A DNA stretch of 64,000 nt from Lumbricus rubellus (Eukaryota; Annelida; Clitellata; Crassiclitellata; Lumbricidae), in contig OX243821.1 in assembly GCA_945859605.1 (NCBI GenBank), forward strand, positions 33,709,157 through 33,773,156, written 5' to 3'. How positions within the stretch are numbered: the first letter of the stretch is position 1; every line of letters begins with the position of its first letter. Positions 46,440-58,027 of the stretch are shown in pieces. A program made the translations under genes and the position numbers. The notes under the pieces are model-generated. The model was not told where the DNA came from. It worked only from the letters and a program-made list of their open reading frames with translations, and ran no database searches.

Positions 46440-46690
46440 ACGCAGTGGTATTATAGTGGTGTGGTGGGTTCGGTGCCATGGAGCCGGAGGGTTCCAGGTT
46501 CGAATCCACCTCGAGTCGCCGCCGTCTACGGATCTTGAGCAAGTTCTTCACTTGCAATTGCTCGTGCTCTTCGTATGAAACTCCGATGCGGTGTCCACGC
46601 TTTAGTCGGGAGCGCCACTGAGTAGCTATCTTGAATGGACGCTATAGGCTAGCAAATGCAATAAATAAATAAATAAATAAATTTAAAAAA
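46440..46690 (+). mobile_element. tRNA-derived SINE, copy C
   Basis: It has an A-box-like TATAGTGGTGTGG, a B box GGTTCGAATCC, the conserved 'GAAACTCCGATGCGGTGTCC' and a GACGCTATAGGC tail, ending in (AATA)n. It is more diverged from copies A and B than they are from each other. Confidence 0.72.
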
Positions 46691-47737
46691 AACAAATAAC
46701 ATAAAATTTGATCGCTATCATTATAATTATCATCAGTAGCATATAATATTAGAGATCGTGTTCTTCGTAATAAATTACAACGATGAAGTTTTATAGAAAT
46801 AGGTGTATTGTTTTGAAGGTGTGCAATTGACATCTTCTTTGTGGCCATTTCTCTATCGGTCAATGGCTCTTTTATTCCTACGACAAATCTGGGGGATACG
46901 CCTGATAAGCAAGGAATGACTCATCAATGTTCTGCAATCTCCTTCAGACCTATAATTATGTGTCACCGTGGTTGGACTGGGTGTGCCTCTGAGTGGGCTT
47001 CACAAAGGGTATCGCTGTATACATGTATATGTATACGCTCTTGTAGCGAATGAGTGAAATGAACGAAACATGTTGTAGGGCCTGCCATAAATATAATTTT
47101 TTGACGAGTTGTTGTATATGTAGGCAATAAGATTTTATTTATAAAGGTGTTTTTGGTAGCAAACAAGCATATTATACTGGTAAGAGTATAATAGGTATAC
47201 GATATAGCGACGCTACGTTGTAGCAAATATCATTAGCGTCGCCCTCCTCCTTTGTCGAGGCTTGGGACTGGCACTGTAAGAGTACGCGCAATGGCGGAGT
47301 TACTGAAGTGTTTAGCGTGATCTAGTATTGGCTTTACCTGAAAAAGTCTAATTATGCTTCGCTGTTTATATAGGCCTACACTTCGAAGTCTTAGAGGAAT
47401 AGGTTATTGAGCAGCTTGTTATAATAAACTCGACTTTTCTTTGATACTACCTTTTTGCGATCCAAGCACGATGGTGTTTTTTGGCACTTATATAGCTTGA
47501 TAGGAATACGTTATTGAGGTATGCTAACTGTAAATTCGTGGCCTCGTTTATAAGGAGTAAACTATCCACATAGATGAGGCGCTATATAATAGCAACTTCA
47601 TTTTTCTTCACCTCTGCTTGCGAGAGTGTAGTGTAAAAACGAAGTATTTTAAGTTTCGAAATATCTATTTTATATCTCTGTGATATTTGTGTTTGCCAAT
47701 TGCATTTAAAACAGTTTATTGAGAATGTGAGTCCAAG
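46691..47737. other. intergenic, no gene seen
   Basis: Contains a 'GTCGCCCTCCTCCTTTGTCG...GGGACTGGCACTG' motif near 47235-47278, shared with 16050, 15905 and 52767 (possibly the 3' part of an old LINE). Nothing coding is supported. Confidence 0.4.
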
Positions 47738-47937
47738 NNNNNNNNNNNNNNNNNNNNNNNNNNNNNNNNNNNNNNNNNNNNNNNNNNNNNNNNNNNNNNN
47801 NNNNNNNNNNNNNNNNNNNNNNNNNNNNNNNNNNNNNNNNNNNNNNNNNNNNNNNNNNNNNNNNNNNNNNNNNNNNNNNNNNNNNNNNNNNNNNNNNNNN
47901 NNNNNNNNNNNNNNNNNNNNNNNNNNNNNNNNNNNNN
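47738..47937. other. assembly gap (200 N)
   Basis: Exactly 200 N, probably a fixed-size placeholder. It directly abuts the CCCCT tract. Confidence 0.98.
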
Positions 47938-48475
47938 GCTCCCCTCCCCTCTCCCCCTCCCCCTCCCCCTCCCCCTCCCCCCCTCCCCCTCCTCCTCCTC
48001 CTCCTCCTCCTTCTCCTCCTCCCCCCCCTCCCTCCCCCTTTCCCCCCCCCCCCCCCCCCCCCCCTCCCTCCCCCTCCCCCTCCCCCTCCCCCTCCCTCCC
48101 CCCTCCCCCCCCCTCCTCTCCCCCCTCCCCCTCCCCCTCCCCCTCCCCCTCCTCCCCTCCCCCTCCCCCTCCCCTCCTCCTCCCCCTCCCCTCCTTCTCC
48201 TCCTCCTCCTCTCCTCCTCCTCCTCCCCCCCCTCCCCCTCTCCTCCTCCTCCTCCCCCCCCCCCCTCCTCCCTCCCCCTCCCCCTCCCCCTCCCCCTCCC
48301 CCTCCCCCTCCCTCCCTCCCCCTCCCCTCCCTCTCCCCTCCCTCTCCCCCTCCCTTCCCTTTCCCCTCCCCCTCCTCCCTCTCCCTCTCCCTCCTCTTTC
48401 CCTCTCCCTTCCCCTCCGTCCCCCTCCCCTTCCCCCTCCCCTTGACCTCCACCTCCCCTCCCCTCCGCTCCCTCC
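47938..48475. repeat. CCCCT/CCT polypyrimidine tract
   Basis: About 540 bp with almost only C and T on the plus strand (G/A on minus). The Pro/Ser and Gly/Arg/Glu frames are compositional. The true length is unknown because the gap adjoins it. Confidence 0.95.
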
Positions 48476-50129
48476 CCACCGTCTTTGTCCCGCTCCCTCC
48501 GCTCCTTTCTTCCGTCGCAGCGTCCATTCCCAGCCCAAAGGGCGCTTTGTGAAAAGGCCTAAAAGCGGCCTCTTTGGAAAATTAATCGCGACTCGCTTAT
48601 GACGTCATAGCACCGCACCTCATTGATGTTTCGTTGCTGTGTTTGGAGACGGCGTTTATGAAATCTCTGCAGCCGTGTGGGACGTGTTTAGTTTGCAAAT
48701 GGCGGACGAAGGGATTGCAAAGTTCACTTTTTGTGGAAACGGTTGGGTTTTTTCGGGTGAAAACATCTTAACATGCGGTTGAATGGGAATGGAAGGTGTT
48801 GTAAAATTTTCAAAACAATCGGTGGGTCACTTTCAGCGTGAAAATGCGACGAACATTTGGAAAGTTCATTTTTATTTATATAGATTTCAACGGTTTGTGT
48901 ACCGTTCATATTGTCATGCGCGGGGTCCTCGGGTCACGGCGCAGGTCAACTTGTCGCCATCAAAAGCTAACGGGTCATCAAACACACGCATTCGCATAAT
49001 ATATCTATAATATATAAATAAAAATGAAACTCAGATAGTTCAACATCAAGGATCTCGGAAAGAACTTGACCGATTGCTCTCAAATTTCTGCAAAACATTC
49101 CATTCGAATACGAGCGAGTTTATAATATATTAATGATCAACTCGACATCACTAGACAGTGAGGTTTACTATGTCCTAGTCCTCCTTTTTCTCATCTTCCT
49201 CTTCCTTTTCCTCATTGTCCACATAATTATTATTATCATCGTCATCGTCATCATAGTCGTCGTCGTCGTCATCAGTATCGTGGATTTTCCCTATTCAACA
49301 GTTCCATCTTTTTCTTGTAATAAAATATAGATTAGTTTTTTTCTGCTTTCTAGCAGAGTATACCCGGCGTTGCCCGAGAAATTTCGGTGTCTCACCCCAT
49401 CAGCCCCCCGGTTCCTTGTATGGGATATCCCCACCCAGTGTCCAACATCCATGGTGTACAAAATCTTCCAAAGTGAATTTCGGTTTTTCACCCCACCCAC
49501 GTTAAAAAAATATTTAAATTTAGACACCTTTGAAACGTTATCAACAGATTATATAATTATAAGCATGGAAACCGAAATCTTTAGTTCATTCGTTGAGATG
49601 ACACGAGAACCTTTATGCAAGTGATAAGCGAAATCGCCTATAAGACACCTTTACAAAGAAAGTCAAGCGATGCTATTTAAGTATGTAGACCCTAAACAAG
49701 ATAGTCATTATTGGTCTAGTACCTTGCTCACAAGACTTAGTGCTGTAATATGCCGAGCAAATTTTTGTACCTTGTATTTTATTAACTTTTTATTTTTATT
49801 ACCTTTTTTGTCTAGTACCTTGCTCACAAGTGCTGTAATATGCCGAGCAAATTTTTGTCCAGGGTAACGGCCTCTGTTGTCATAGACCCTGGTCAAATCG
49901 GATCCATCCACAAGATAGTCACCGGCATTGAGTGAAACAACTTCATAAGATTTTTTACGTTTTAAACGAGCAATAACAACAATTTAATATTCCTCTAACT
50001 CCACTCCCCTTCGACTATAATGCTTCTCTATTACCTCAGCCTCCTCTTCCTTCTCCTCATTCACCCCACAACCCTCATCCCCATAATTATCTTCGAACGT
50101 TATCTATTGTGCAATTTCTACTTTTTCAG
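48476..50129. other. upstream flank of the kinase-like gene, with dispersed repeats
   Basis: Contains a TC/ATC-rich run at 49178-49280 and a diverged dispersed repeat at about 49500-49720 that matches 53880-54060 (shared 'TTAGACACCTTTGAAACG', 'AAGACACCTTTACA', 'GATGCTATTTAAG'). A segment at 49828-49910 matches 15597-15672, with a partial internal copy at 49735-49770. 5' untranslated exons of the gene could lie here, but I cannot identify them. Confidence 0.45.
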
Positions 50130-50423
50130 ACTGAGTCCAGTAACTGAAACCGGTTTCGAATGGCTATGGTCGGAACCGTAGCGATGTCAGCACCCCGTGC
50201 AAACGACCTCCACGGTTTCCTGGCAAAGGCCAACCTGGAACGGTTCTGCTACCGGTTGGAGCACGAACTGAAACTGGATTCGGTTTCACGTCTTCGCGAA
50301 TTGAACGACTTTTCGGAGCTGGTGCAGTTGGGAATGTCAAAGAAAGATGTTGGAAGTCTGAGGAAGCAGCTTAAAAGGGTGGATCATCCAAGTGGGGGCA
50401 CCTTCAGTCTACTAAGAAATAAG
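50130..50423 (+). CDS. first coding exon, SAM domain, ACK/TNK2-like tyrosine kinase
   Basis: The acceptor TTTCTACTTTTTCAG ends at 50129 and the donor AAG|GTGAGC follows 50423. The ATG at 50160 is preceded in frame by TGA (50145), so it is the likely start. It encodes 88 residues, ending in phase 0. Residues ~15-72 fit the SAM-like domain at the N-terminus of ACK/TNK-family non-receptor tyrosine kinases: a LHGFLAKANLERFCYRLEHE segment, then LGMSKKDVGSLRKQLKR in the last helices. In that family this domain aids membrane association and dimerisation ahead of the kinase domain. No kinase sequence is in the window, so the family call rests on the SAM domain alone. Another SAM protein is possible. 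Confidence 0.6.
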
Positions 50424-51354
50424 GTGAGCAGAGGGTAAAATGGTGTACTAATGGGGCATGGGTATCCGGATATTGGAGACAAGATAGGGGACATTTGCAT
50501 CTCCCATGAATAATGGTATTTATGTATTTGTTTATTTATTTATTTATTTATTTGTTTATTTGTTTGTTTGTTTATTGGTTTGTTTGTTTTGTTTATTTAT
50601 TTATTTATAATATTTTCAACGAGTATGATCGGAGTATCACTATTTATTTATTTATTTAAATACTACTTTAATTTTTAAAAATTTCTCCGCGCTATGTGAA
50701 TTAAAGATACTAATGAGGCTGAGAGTAAAGCTGAGAAAATTATAATCAAATTTTATAAAACTGTGTGATAGATATCGATGTGCTTAATTTCCTAGTTTTT
50801 CAAAGGCCTGCTAACAAAATTTAAGCATAAGCATCTATGTCCCACACTGCAAAATTGTATGCGGCACCCATGTACTGTGGAAAACATGAAAATCACTCTT
50901 TTGGCTTTCTGACTTATACTGAATGACTGAAATACTGACTTACATACTGGCTAACTAATGATGCACAATGTCATAGTCGCCACAAGAACTTCTTAGTGTT
51001 GAATGCATGCCTATATACAGAATATATAAATATTTAGTTATTATTTGAAAGGTGTCGTTTGGGCGCATCGTATTATTTTATTAATTACAAAATTATTCGG
51101 CAGTTTTTTTAAGCTTATTAAAATATTCGTCATGATTAGTTGTAACATCGTTATTGGCATACCTCCTACAAATACAATTAGCGCGAAATAATTACAAGCA
51201 GAAGACTAATGCTTCATTATTCAACTGGTTTCAACTCACGAAGCGCATTATAAATAAGCAGAGTGATCCAGGGTTTAGACACCTTTTTTAAGGAGAAACA
51301 CTGCATAATAAGTACTAGCAGTTGACTAACATTTTGTTCATCTCGACAACACAG

Positions 51355-51482
51355 ACGAAACCAGTTAAGACTGTACCAACTGACGTCCAGGTTCCGCCAT
51401 CTACCGGTAGAACAACGCAACCAACTGCAACGCTTAACATCGGAAACCGGTTTGAACCGGAAAACGTTGGCAGATGCTCCAG
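51355..51482 (+). CDS. second exon (Pro/Thr-rich linker) of the kinase-like gene
   Basis: It enters in phase 0 after an ACACAG acceptor and ends CTCCAG|GTACTT in phase 2, which is the phase the third exon needs. It encodes about 42 residues rich in Pro and Thr (VPTDVQVPPSTGRTTQPTAT). The acceptor has a weak pyrimidine tract and the donor is not consensus. Phase agreement with both neighbours is the main support. The frame is also open on minus, without motifs. Confidence 0.45.
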
Positions 51483-52138
51483 GTACTTGATGAAGTTCTC
51501 TTCGAAATAAAGCTTCAAAAGAAAATAATACGCCTATGTGATGGCAGAATGACTCAGATGACGTGTGTATGGTTTGCATTGAAACCCAAGAATGCCCTTG
51601 ATATCAATTGTGTTTTTAAGACACCTCTGTGTATGGTTTAAAGTAAAGTATAAATAGCATTTGCTCAATAATTATGTGAATAGGATATTCCCATATTCCA
51701 GAAAAGATCTTCGAGAACGCTCTTTCACGTCGGCCACAGTTTTATTCTGTGCCAGTCCAAAGCATTAAAAAAACAATAAATGTGGGGGGCGACGTACATT
51801 CATGCATGCATGCAGAGGCCTGTATACATTACATGCATAAAATATATTATGTGTTTTTTAAGTACATGTTTGCGCCTCTGAATAGCTAGCACTGCACAAA
51901 GTATTTTAAAAAAGTAATTATAATATAATAATTATTCAATACAATACATTACAATACAATACAGCAAGCGTTTCTTAAATGTATTTCGCGCGTTATGACT
52001 CATTTCCGCGGTGTTACCAAAGCTTAATGCCAAAAACCAACTTTTTTGGGTCGGCAGATAAAAACAAATACCATTAATTAATTAATCTTCAATATTTTTA
52101 TTTTATTCTAGCGCTTTTCAATAGTCTTATAGATTATG

Positions 52139-52330
52139 TGCGTCGTTCTAATAGTTTGGACTGACAAGCCATGGGTCACGGGTTCAATTCCATGCCAGGG
52201 CAGATATTATTTTGTTCAAATTTTCAGCCACACGGCCCGAGTGCATTCAGCACATAATGAGCACACTGACAGTATACACCGTCGATGGTAATATAAGACG
52301 GCGAAGGAGAGGGCTGAGACTAATAAGATA
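52139..52330 (+). repeat. SINE-like repeat, family 2
   Basis: B-box-like GGGTTCAATTCC at ~52182, followed by a conserved 'GAGCACACTGACAGTATACA' and a CCGTCGATGGTA tail. It matches 10680-10860 in the same order. Confidence 0.5.
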
Positions 52331-53879
52331 GTGAAGTCCATATAGCACTAAGTCTTCTTTACCAAGGTTGCCTAACGGTGCGGTACAACTCCACAATGAG
52401 TTTACATGTACTTATTTTCGTATGGCATTGTGCAAGTTTATGGCGCAGATGTGCACTTAAAAGAGGTGTGTTAAAAACTGGGGTTTTCTTTGAAGCGATT
52501 GAAAGAATTTTAGCGAACGACTGTGAAACCTTTCCAGTGCTTTATGAAGTGGGTTTTATGACGCGACCTTCACAGTGTGTCTCGAAAGACTGAGGAAAAC
52601 ATTATTATGTAACGTGGTGAGAGGAGAGGCCTGAGAATGATTCTTGTTCGAATCCGTAGCCTATTTTGGGTGATTTCTTGTTCAACTGTTATCAGTACTG
52701 TATTTGTGGTTGCAGCTTAACGTCACTTGTTATCACGTGTGATAACGAATTAAGATCATTACCGACGCCCTCCTCTTTTATCCAGTCTTGGGACTGGCAC
52801 TGGCATAGTGCAACCAGAGGCGGAGTTGTAAGCATTATTAATTGAGCACATGTTAGACATAGGCCTACTTAGTTTTGCTGTGAGATTAGCACTTCTCTAT
52901 AATTGGGTCGCATCGCTATTACAATATTATTGCACCGGTTAAATTCATTTTCGCTTATGGCGAGCTATATTTGATCGCTTGCAAGTCACGTTTTTATATA
53001 GCTTGGTCTCATAACCTTTTAAAGGTGTCTAATAAAATGGAGGCTTTTATTATTTGACTATTAAGTCCTCATTCTGACGTTGATTTTGTCGATGCAGCCT
53101 AGTATCGTTGTTGATCATTTTCATCCTTAAATAGCCAAACTTAACCTCATTATTAATGGTGTCTAATAAAAATAATTAATATGTAGAGATTTAAATGCCA
53201 AGCAATCGAGAAAAATAAAACGTAGCAATATCCACATAATTATGTGACCCAAGACTGACTTGAGTGAGCGTAGTCCAGTGTAATGTAACAAACTGTTACA
53301 AATACGACACAACTTTTATCAGATTGCTTTAATAAACTTAGTCCACTTGCGTCAAGACCTTTGACTTGTATTATACACAGTAATCACTGGAGCAAATCTT
53401 ATTATGGCCTGGGGCGACATCTTGGGTCCATTTCGGGCGAAACTGTCCACAAAGGGTCATGCGGAGGGAGGGTAAGGGTGACGAAAAAGGGGGTGTTTGG
53501 GGGCAACGTGGGTGTCTTCGTAGTAGGAGGGTTGACTCAGAGGTCAATAGGTCAAAGGGTAGAGGTGTTGGACTGTGATTGGCCAGAGGTGCTTGATACA
53601 GTTGTGGCTTTGATAGCGTTTGTAGTTGAAGGCACGTGAATAGCGAGTTTGAATTTAGGTCTTAGTTTTACGCTGCAACGCTTTAAAGATTAAGCTTAAA
53701 AGCATTACAGATTACGCTGCAAAAGCTGTTTAGTTTTGTATGTTAAGAGTTTAGGCAAGACAGAAAGTTGTATTCGTAGGTGTTAATTTTTGTGATTGTT
53801 TCGTTATGATGGTAATAGGACGGTTTTTTTGGCTGACTGACTGACTGGCTGGGTGGGTGGGTTACTGGCTGGCTGGCTG

Positions 53880-54190
53880 AGTTAAACAAATATATTAAAT
53901 TTTAGACACCTTTGAAACGTTTAAAGCGTGCGCTATAATAATTACGATCATGGAACCCAGAATCTAAGTTAGCACTCCTAATGCCTTTCTTGCAAGTGAC
54001 AAGCACTTATAAGACACCTTTACACGGAATTTACACGATGCTATTTAAGCATGTGGACCTCAGTTAAGTTATTAACGGTTCAGCAGTCAGCAACTTAATA
54101 AGATTGCGATACTTTTCAAACGCGCACTAACTGTAATTATTCTCAAAATACGCCTGTCACTCCTTTCTCTATTCGGCTCCTGCATTAATT
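53880..54190 (+). repeat. dispersed repeat carrying two AGACACCTTT motifs
   Basis: This matches about 49500-50040 in the same orientation, including AGACACCTTTGAAACG, AAGACACCTTTACA, GATGCTATTTAAG and 'AACTTAATAAGATT/AACTTCATAAGATT'. Divergence is substantial. Confidence 0.65.
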
Positions 54191-54209
54191 CCTCAACCTT
54201 CTATTTCTT

Positions 54210-54520
54210 CTCATGACTGACTGACTGCCTGACTGGCTGGGTGGATGACTGACTGACTGGCTCATTTACTGACTGGCTGGCTGAGTTAAACAAATGGGTG
54301 AGGGGCTGACTGACTGACTCACTGATTGACTGACTGGCTGGCTGACTGACCGATTGACTGACTGACTGATTAAATGCCTGACTGACTGATTAAATGCCTG
54401 ACTGACTGATTAAATGCCTGACTGACCGACTGACTGACCGACTGACTGACTGAATGAATGACTGAATGACTGAATAAATGCATGACTGACTTCTGACTGA
54501 CTGACTGACTAGCGAACAAA
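54210..54520. repeat. CTGA tetranucleotide tract
   Basis: Degenerate (CTGA)n and (GACTGACT)n with GATTAAATGCCTGACT triplicated near 54366-54425. A smaller related patch lies at 53833-53880. Confidence 0.9.
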
Positions 54521-54767
54521 TTGGCGTTAAGATTAATGAACTGTTTCACCAGTCAACTAATAATAGATTCACTTATTGACTGATTGTTATTTGATTGATA
54601 GCTGTGGAGAAAAGTCGATAGGTGGCAGCGCGAAAGGGAACAACGTTTGCATCAAATGCCAATCAAATGCAAGGACCAACGCAAAACGAGGTTTGCCTCT
54701 TGCTTTTAACACATTACTTGTGTTACATGTTATTAGACTAGACATACTACTTTAAGCATCTAAGAAA

Positions 54768-55742
54768 TGCTCATGAATGTTGAACGAATTTTTGGCTATT
54801 CATAGAATCAATATTCTTTAAATGAAGGTATCTTAAATTCAGTTTTTTTTATAATATGTTTTATATATAATACCGCTAGAGTATTATTTTTGCCTGTATA
54901 TATAAACTACTGTGCATTTGATGGTGGTCAAATAAAGAATATTCTTACTTCTTACTTACTTTACTTATATGTGTATCTGTCTGTCTATCTGTCTGTGTGT
55001 TTGTCTGTCTCTCTGTGTGTATGTGTGTGTGTTTTTATGTCTGTCTGTCTATCTGTATGTACATTGTATGTCTGTCTGCCTGCCTGTATGCCTTAGACTT
55101 CTGTGAGTTTCTGTAACGCCAGAATACGTTTTAAAACGACAACAAATTCATACAAAATTAATAAGAATACACTAAGCCTTGGTAAAAGTTGCAGGTAAGA
55201 GTAGTTGGAGACGAGATTGCTGAATGAGAATTCTTTGCAATTCATAGAACAAATTTTCTTTTTAATAAAGGTGTCTTTAATTCAGATTGTATTATTTTGT
55301 TTCAAACAATCGAAATGCCATGAATTCTTCAAAATCCCCATGGAAATGATGGAACGTATGGAACCTGTCAAATTATCAAGTCCATAGTAAACATACCTTA
55401 ACCATTTAATGCCGAGATGGTAGTAAATGGTATGGGAAATCATATACCCTCCGGCATTAAAGGGTTAATCATTTGGTAGAATCCATAGTTTGTCATAATA
55501 ACCTGTAAAAACAGGTAGGCCTACATATACATGTACTTAAGCACAATATGCAAATAAATTTTTTATACCGCTACCGTCATTTCTGTCTGTGTGTCTGTGT
55601 GTGTGTTTTCTCTCTGTCTGTCTGTCTGGCTGATACTATAGACTACAGAACTGTGAGCTTCTGTAGCGCCGGAATACGTTTTAAAAGGACAACAAATAAT
55701 TATACAGGACCTAAGCATGTGCCTTGGTAAAAGCTGCAAGCT
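54768..55742. repeat. tandem duplication of a ~480-bp unit
   Basis: Two diverged copies, starting near 54768 and 55222, each contain ATTCATAGAA, an AAGGTRTCTTWAATTCAG motif, a CTGT/GT microsatellite, 'CTTCTGTARCGCC...GAATACGTTTTAAAA' and 'GCCTTGGTAAAAG(T/C)TGCA'. The microsatellites expanded independently. Confidence 0.7.
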
Positions 55743-55787
55743 TACTGTTAGCAATAGTTGCTGCAAATTTGTTGTTGTTGTTGGGTG

Positions 55788-55963
55788 GTCATGATGATGA
55801 TGATGATGACGGCGACGACGACGACGACAACGATGATGATGATGATGACGACGACGACGATGATGATGATGATGATGATGATGACGATGATCATGGTGAT
55901 GACGATGATGATGGCGACGACGACGACGACGACGACGATGACGATGACGATGACGATGATGAC

Positions 55964-56037
<74 letters not shown>

Positions 56038-56070
56038 CGACGACGATGATGATGATGATGATGATGATGA
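55788..56070. repeat. GAT/GAC trinucleotide microsatellite
   Basis: About 280 bp of GATGAT and GACGAC repeats. The Asp, Met, His and Ile runs in different frames are artefacts. Confidence 0.95.
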
Positions 56071-56762
56071 ATGTCATCATCTACAGGTTCCCTCAAGCGA
56101 AGCATGAGTGCAGCAACTGATCACGTGCCAAGCTGCCATCCAATCAACCGTGTCCATTCGACTGCACACCCGTCATGCATGAATGGACAACGACTCGCCT
56201 TATGGCATGACGAAAGGTATACGTCATATCTAAAGATGCAGTATTTTTCCTTCTCAGTTTCGGTTTCAGTTTCGGCATATGTTTTGGTTTCAGTTTCTGT
56301 TTCTATTACATCAGCGTAAGGATTGTGGAAAAATAAATGGAGTTTAGACCATTATCCACTTGAAATCGGAGTGTGAAAGATAAACTTTAACATGGGCTCT
56401 AAGAAAGACTGGGGGTTGACCCCCCCCCCCCCCCAACTCCACCTGCAATTCTCACCCTGTATTACATTTTCGATTACAGTTGCGGTCTCAGTTTCGGTTT
56501 CAGATAGAATTTCTGTTTTTCTATTTTATTTTCAGTACTAAGTATGGCAATCTTTGTTTTCATTATATCTTGTCATGTAAGCCCTATTATGTAAATATGC
56601 ATTTTTATTATAAAAATTTATTACATAAATTTCTTACGCGCGCAAGGTGGCACCGAAATGTGAATGTGAGGCGCTTTGTTGTTTGTTGACCCCTTTCTTT
56701 GACGTTGATCTTATACCAAATAGTAGCCTATTATTAATTATTTACGTGTTTGGTTTTTCCAG

Positions 56763-56835
56763 AGGGAACTCGGAAGTTTCCAAACGATACAGTCTTCGTG
56801 CTGAAGTTCCTCGAACTCGGACGCCACCAGGAAAG
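56763..56835 (+). CDS. third exon of the kinase-like gene
   Basis: The acceptor TTGGTTTTTCCAG is strong and the donor GAAAG|GTCAGT is good. The 73-nt exon enters in phase 2, completing an Arg codon with exon 2, and leaves in phase 0. It encodes about 25 basic, Pro-rich residues (SKRYSLRAEVPRTRTPPGK). A short basic, Pro-rich linker between SAM and kinase domains would fit the ACK family. The next exon is not visible before the window ends, and the intron contains the second Gag-only element. Confidence 0.55.
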
Positions 56836-57199
56836 GTCAGTTCAATTATTAATTATTAACAAATATTTATAATTTTTGAAACTTTAAATTTGCTTTAATA
56901 TAAAGATTCTCTATGAATCATTAATGCCCGATCGCAGTTCTGTCACTTTCTTATTTTTATAGCGCGTCTAATCCTACACGGCTAGAATTAAAAGTAAATA
57001 AAAGGAAGGTTTATCGTAGGCCTAATTGGTATCTCCAAAAATGTCACTGGATAGCCTAGCTTAGACTAGACCTACGTATGGGATTGGAAAAAGCCACTGG
57101 TATTTTTACATTGGCAGGGCCAATCTTGGGCTTGGATCAAGGAGGATGGAGCGACGCAAATGTTAATTAATTTTATTTATTGTCATAGACCAAGTGTCG
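56836..57199 (+). other. intron, no feature seen
   Basis: AT-rich. An inverted 'CAATCTTGGGCTTGGATCAAGGAGGATGGAGCGACG' relative of the GTCGCCCTCCTCC motif lies near 57121-57158. Confidence 0.4.
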
Positions 57200-57203
57200 T
57201 TAA

Positions 57204-57520
57204 CACTCGAGTGCCCAAGGTATTTTTTGGTACACGAAGGCCCAAGGGGGGGGGGGGTCCGCGCGGACCCCAGCGTTTTATGTTAATATCTTGAGAAGGG
57301 ATTGGAATATCGTCACAGAATTTAGTTCTATGTGATCCCAAATGAATTTCCAATCGATTGGTGTATCTTATATGACAATAACACCACCTGGTGTTAAATA
57401 ATAGTGTAAAATCTCGTGATACACTTTTTATGCTTGCTTGCGTTATTGACCAAAGGAAGCCCAGCGTTTTCATGCCAATATCTTGAGAAGGGATTGGAAT
57501 ATCGTTATAGAATTTATTTC
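57204..57520. mobile_element. TTAA MITE copy 2, truncated
   Basis: It starts after TTAA (57200-57203) with CACTCGAGTGCCCAAGG, then the GGGGTCCGCGCGGACCCC palindrome near 57257-57274. Its interior matches copy 1 (333-815) in the opposite orientation up to about 57424 ('AAAATCTCGTGA'). There is no right terminus. Instead a piece of the interior ('CTTGAGAAGGGATTGGAATA') is repeated at about 57482-57501. Confidence 0.72.
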
Positions 57521-58027
57521 AATTGTTTTTCGAAATTTTGAACACCCCTTTTTACTGATTTATTTATATATTTATATTGCTAACTTACAAAAAATACTAG
57601 TTGGCATCTTGATGTTGGACGATTTAAAACACCTTTCAACAGGTTCATTGCTTGAATATAAGGAATCATTTGGCATTACTTTCTGCACTGAATTTGACAG
57701 TATCTCACATGATCATTTTATGGCATCGTTTGACTACACGAACGGATGATCACTACCTATAAAGTCTCGAGTCACGTTGAAGTTGAACACGTGTGTACCA
57801 TCGAGCATCATTGCTTGCCTCTGAGGTACTGTAATAGCCTAGTATCAGTTTAGCAAAACTATGCACTAACAAAGCTTTTGATTTTGCGTACACTGTGAGA
57901 GGCGTTATATATACCCATAATATAGTCAATGCAATACATTTGACGTCACCATCCTCCTTCATTCTACTTGGGAATATCACTATAAAACTATACACGGTGT
58001 CGAGGTTACTTTATGCCTTGAATATAC
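57521..58027. other. intron or intergenic sequence, no gene seen
   Basis: No supported coding sequence. It includes an AAAACACCTTTCAACAGG motif near 57626 and a degenerate 'GACGTCACCATCCTCC' near 57943. Confidence 0.35.

Larger units (their letters stand above)
51483..56762 (+). other. intron of the kinase-like gene, repeat-filled
   Basis: The intron is about 5.3 kb. It holds the SINE-like repeat at 52139-52330, the 'GACGCCCTCCTC...GGGACTGGCACTGG' motif near 52767-52802, the dispersed repeat at 53880-54190, the CTGA-rich tract, the 54768-55742 duplication, the GAT microsatellite and a C14 run near 56421-56434. It also holds several AAAGGTGTCTA-type motifs (53022, 53905 and others). No other gene is supported. 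Confidence 0.5.

Noticed and set aside
47582..48602. Gly/Arg/Glu-rich and Pro/Ser-rich frames of ~300 codons
   Set aside because: They run across 200 N and a low-complexity CCCCT tract.
49340..49400. Sequence 'TATACCCGGCGTTGCCCGAG' as a coding remnant
   Set aside because: It looks like part of an old interspersed repeat, but I cannot name the family or find a coding frame.
55563..56120. Poly-Asp, poly-His, poly-Met and poly-Ile frames
   Set aside because: GAT/GAC microsatellite artefact.
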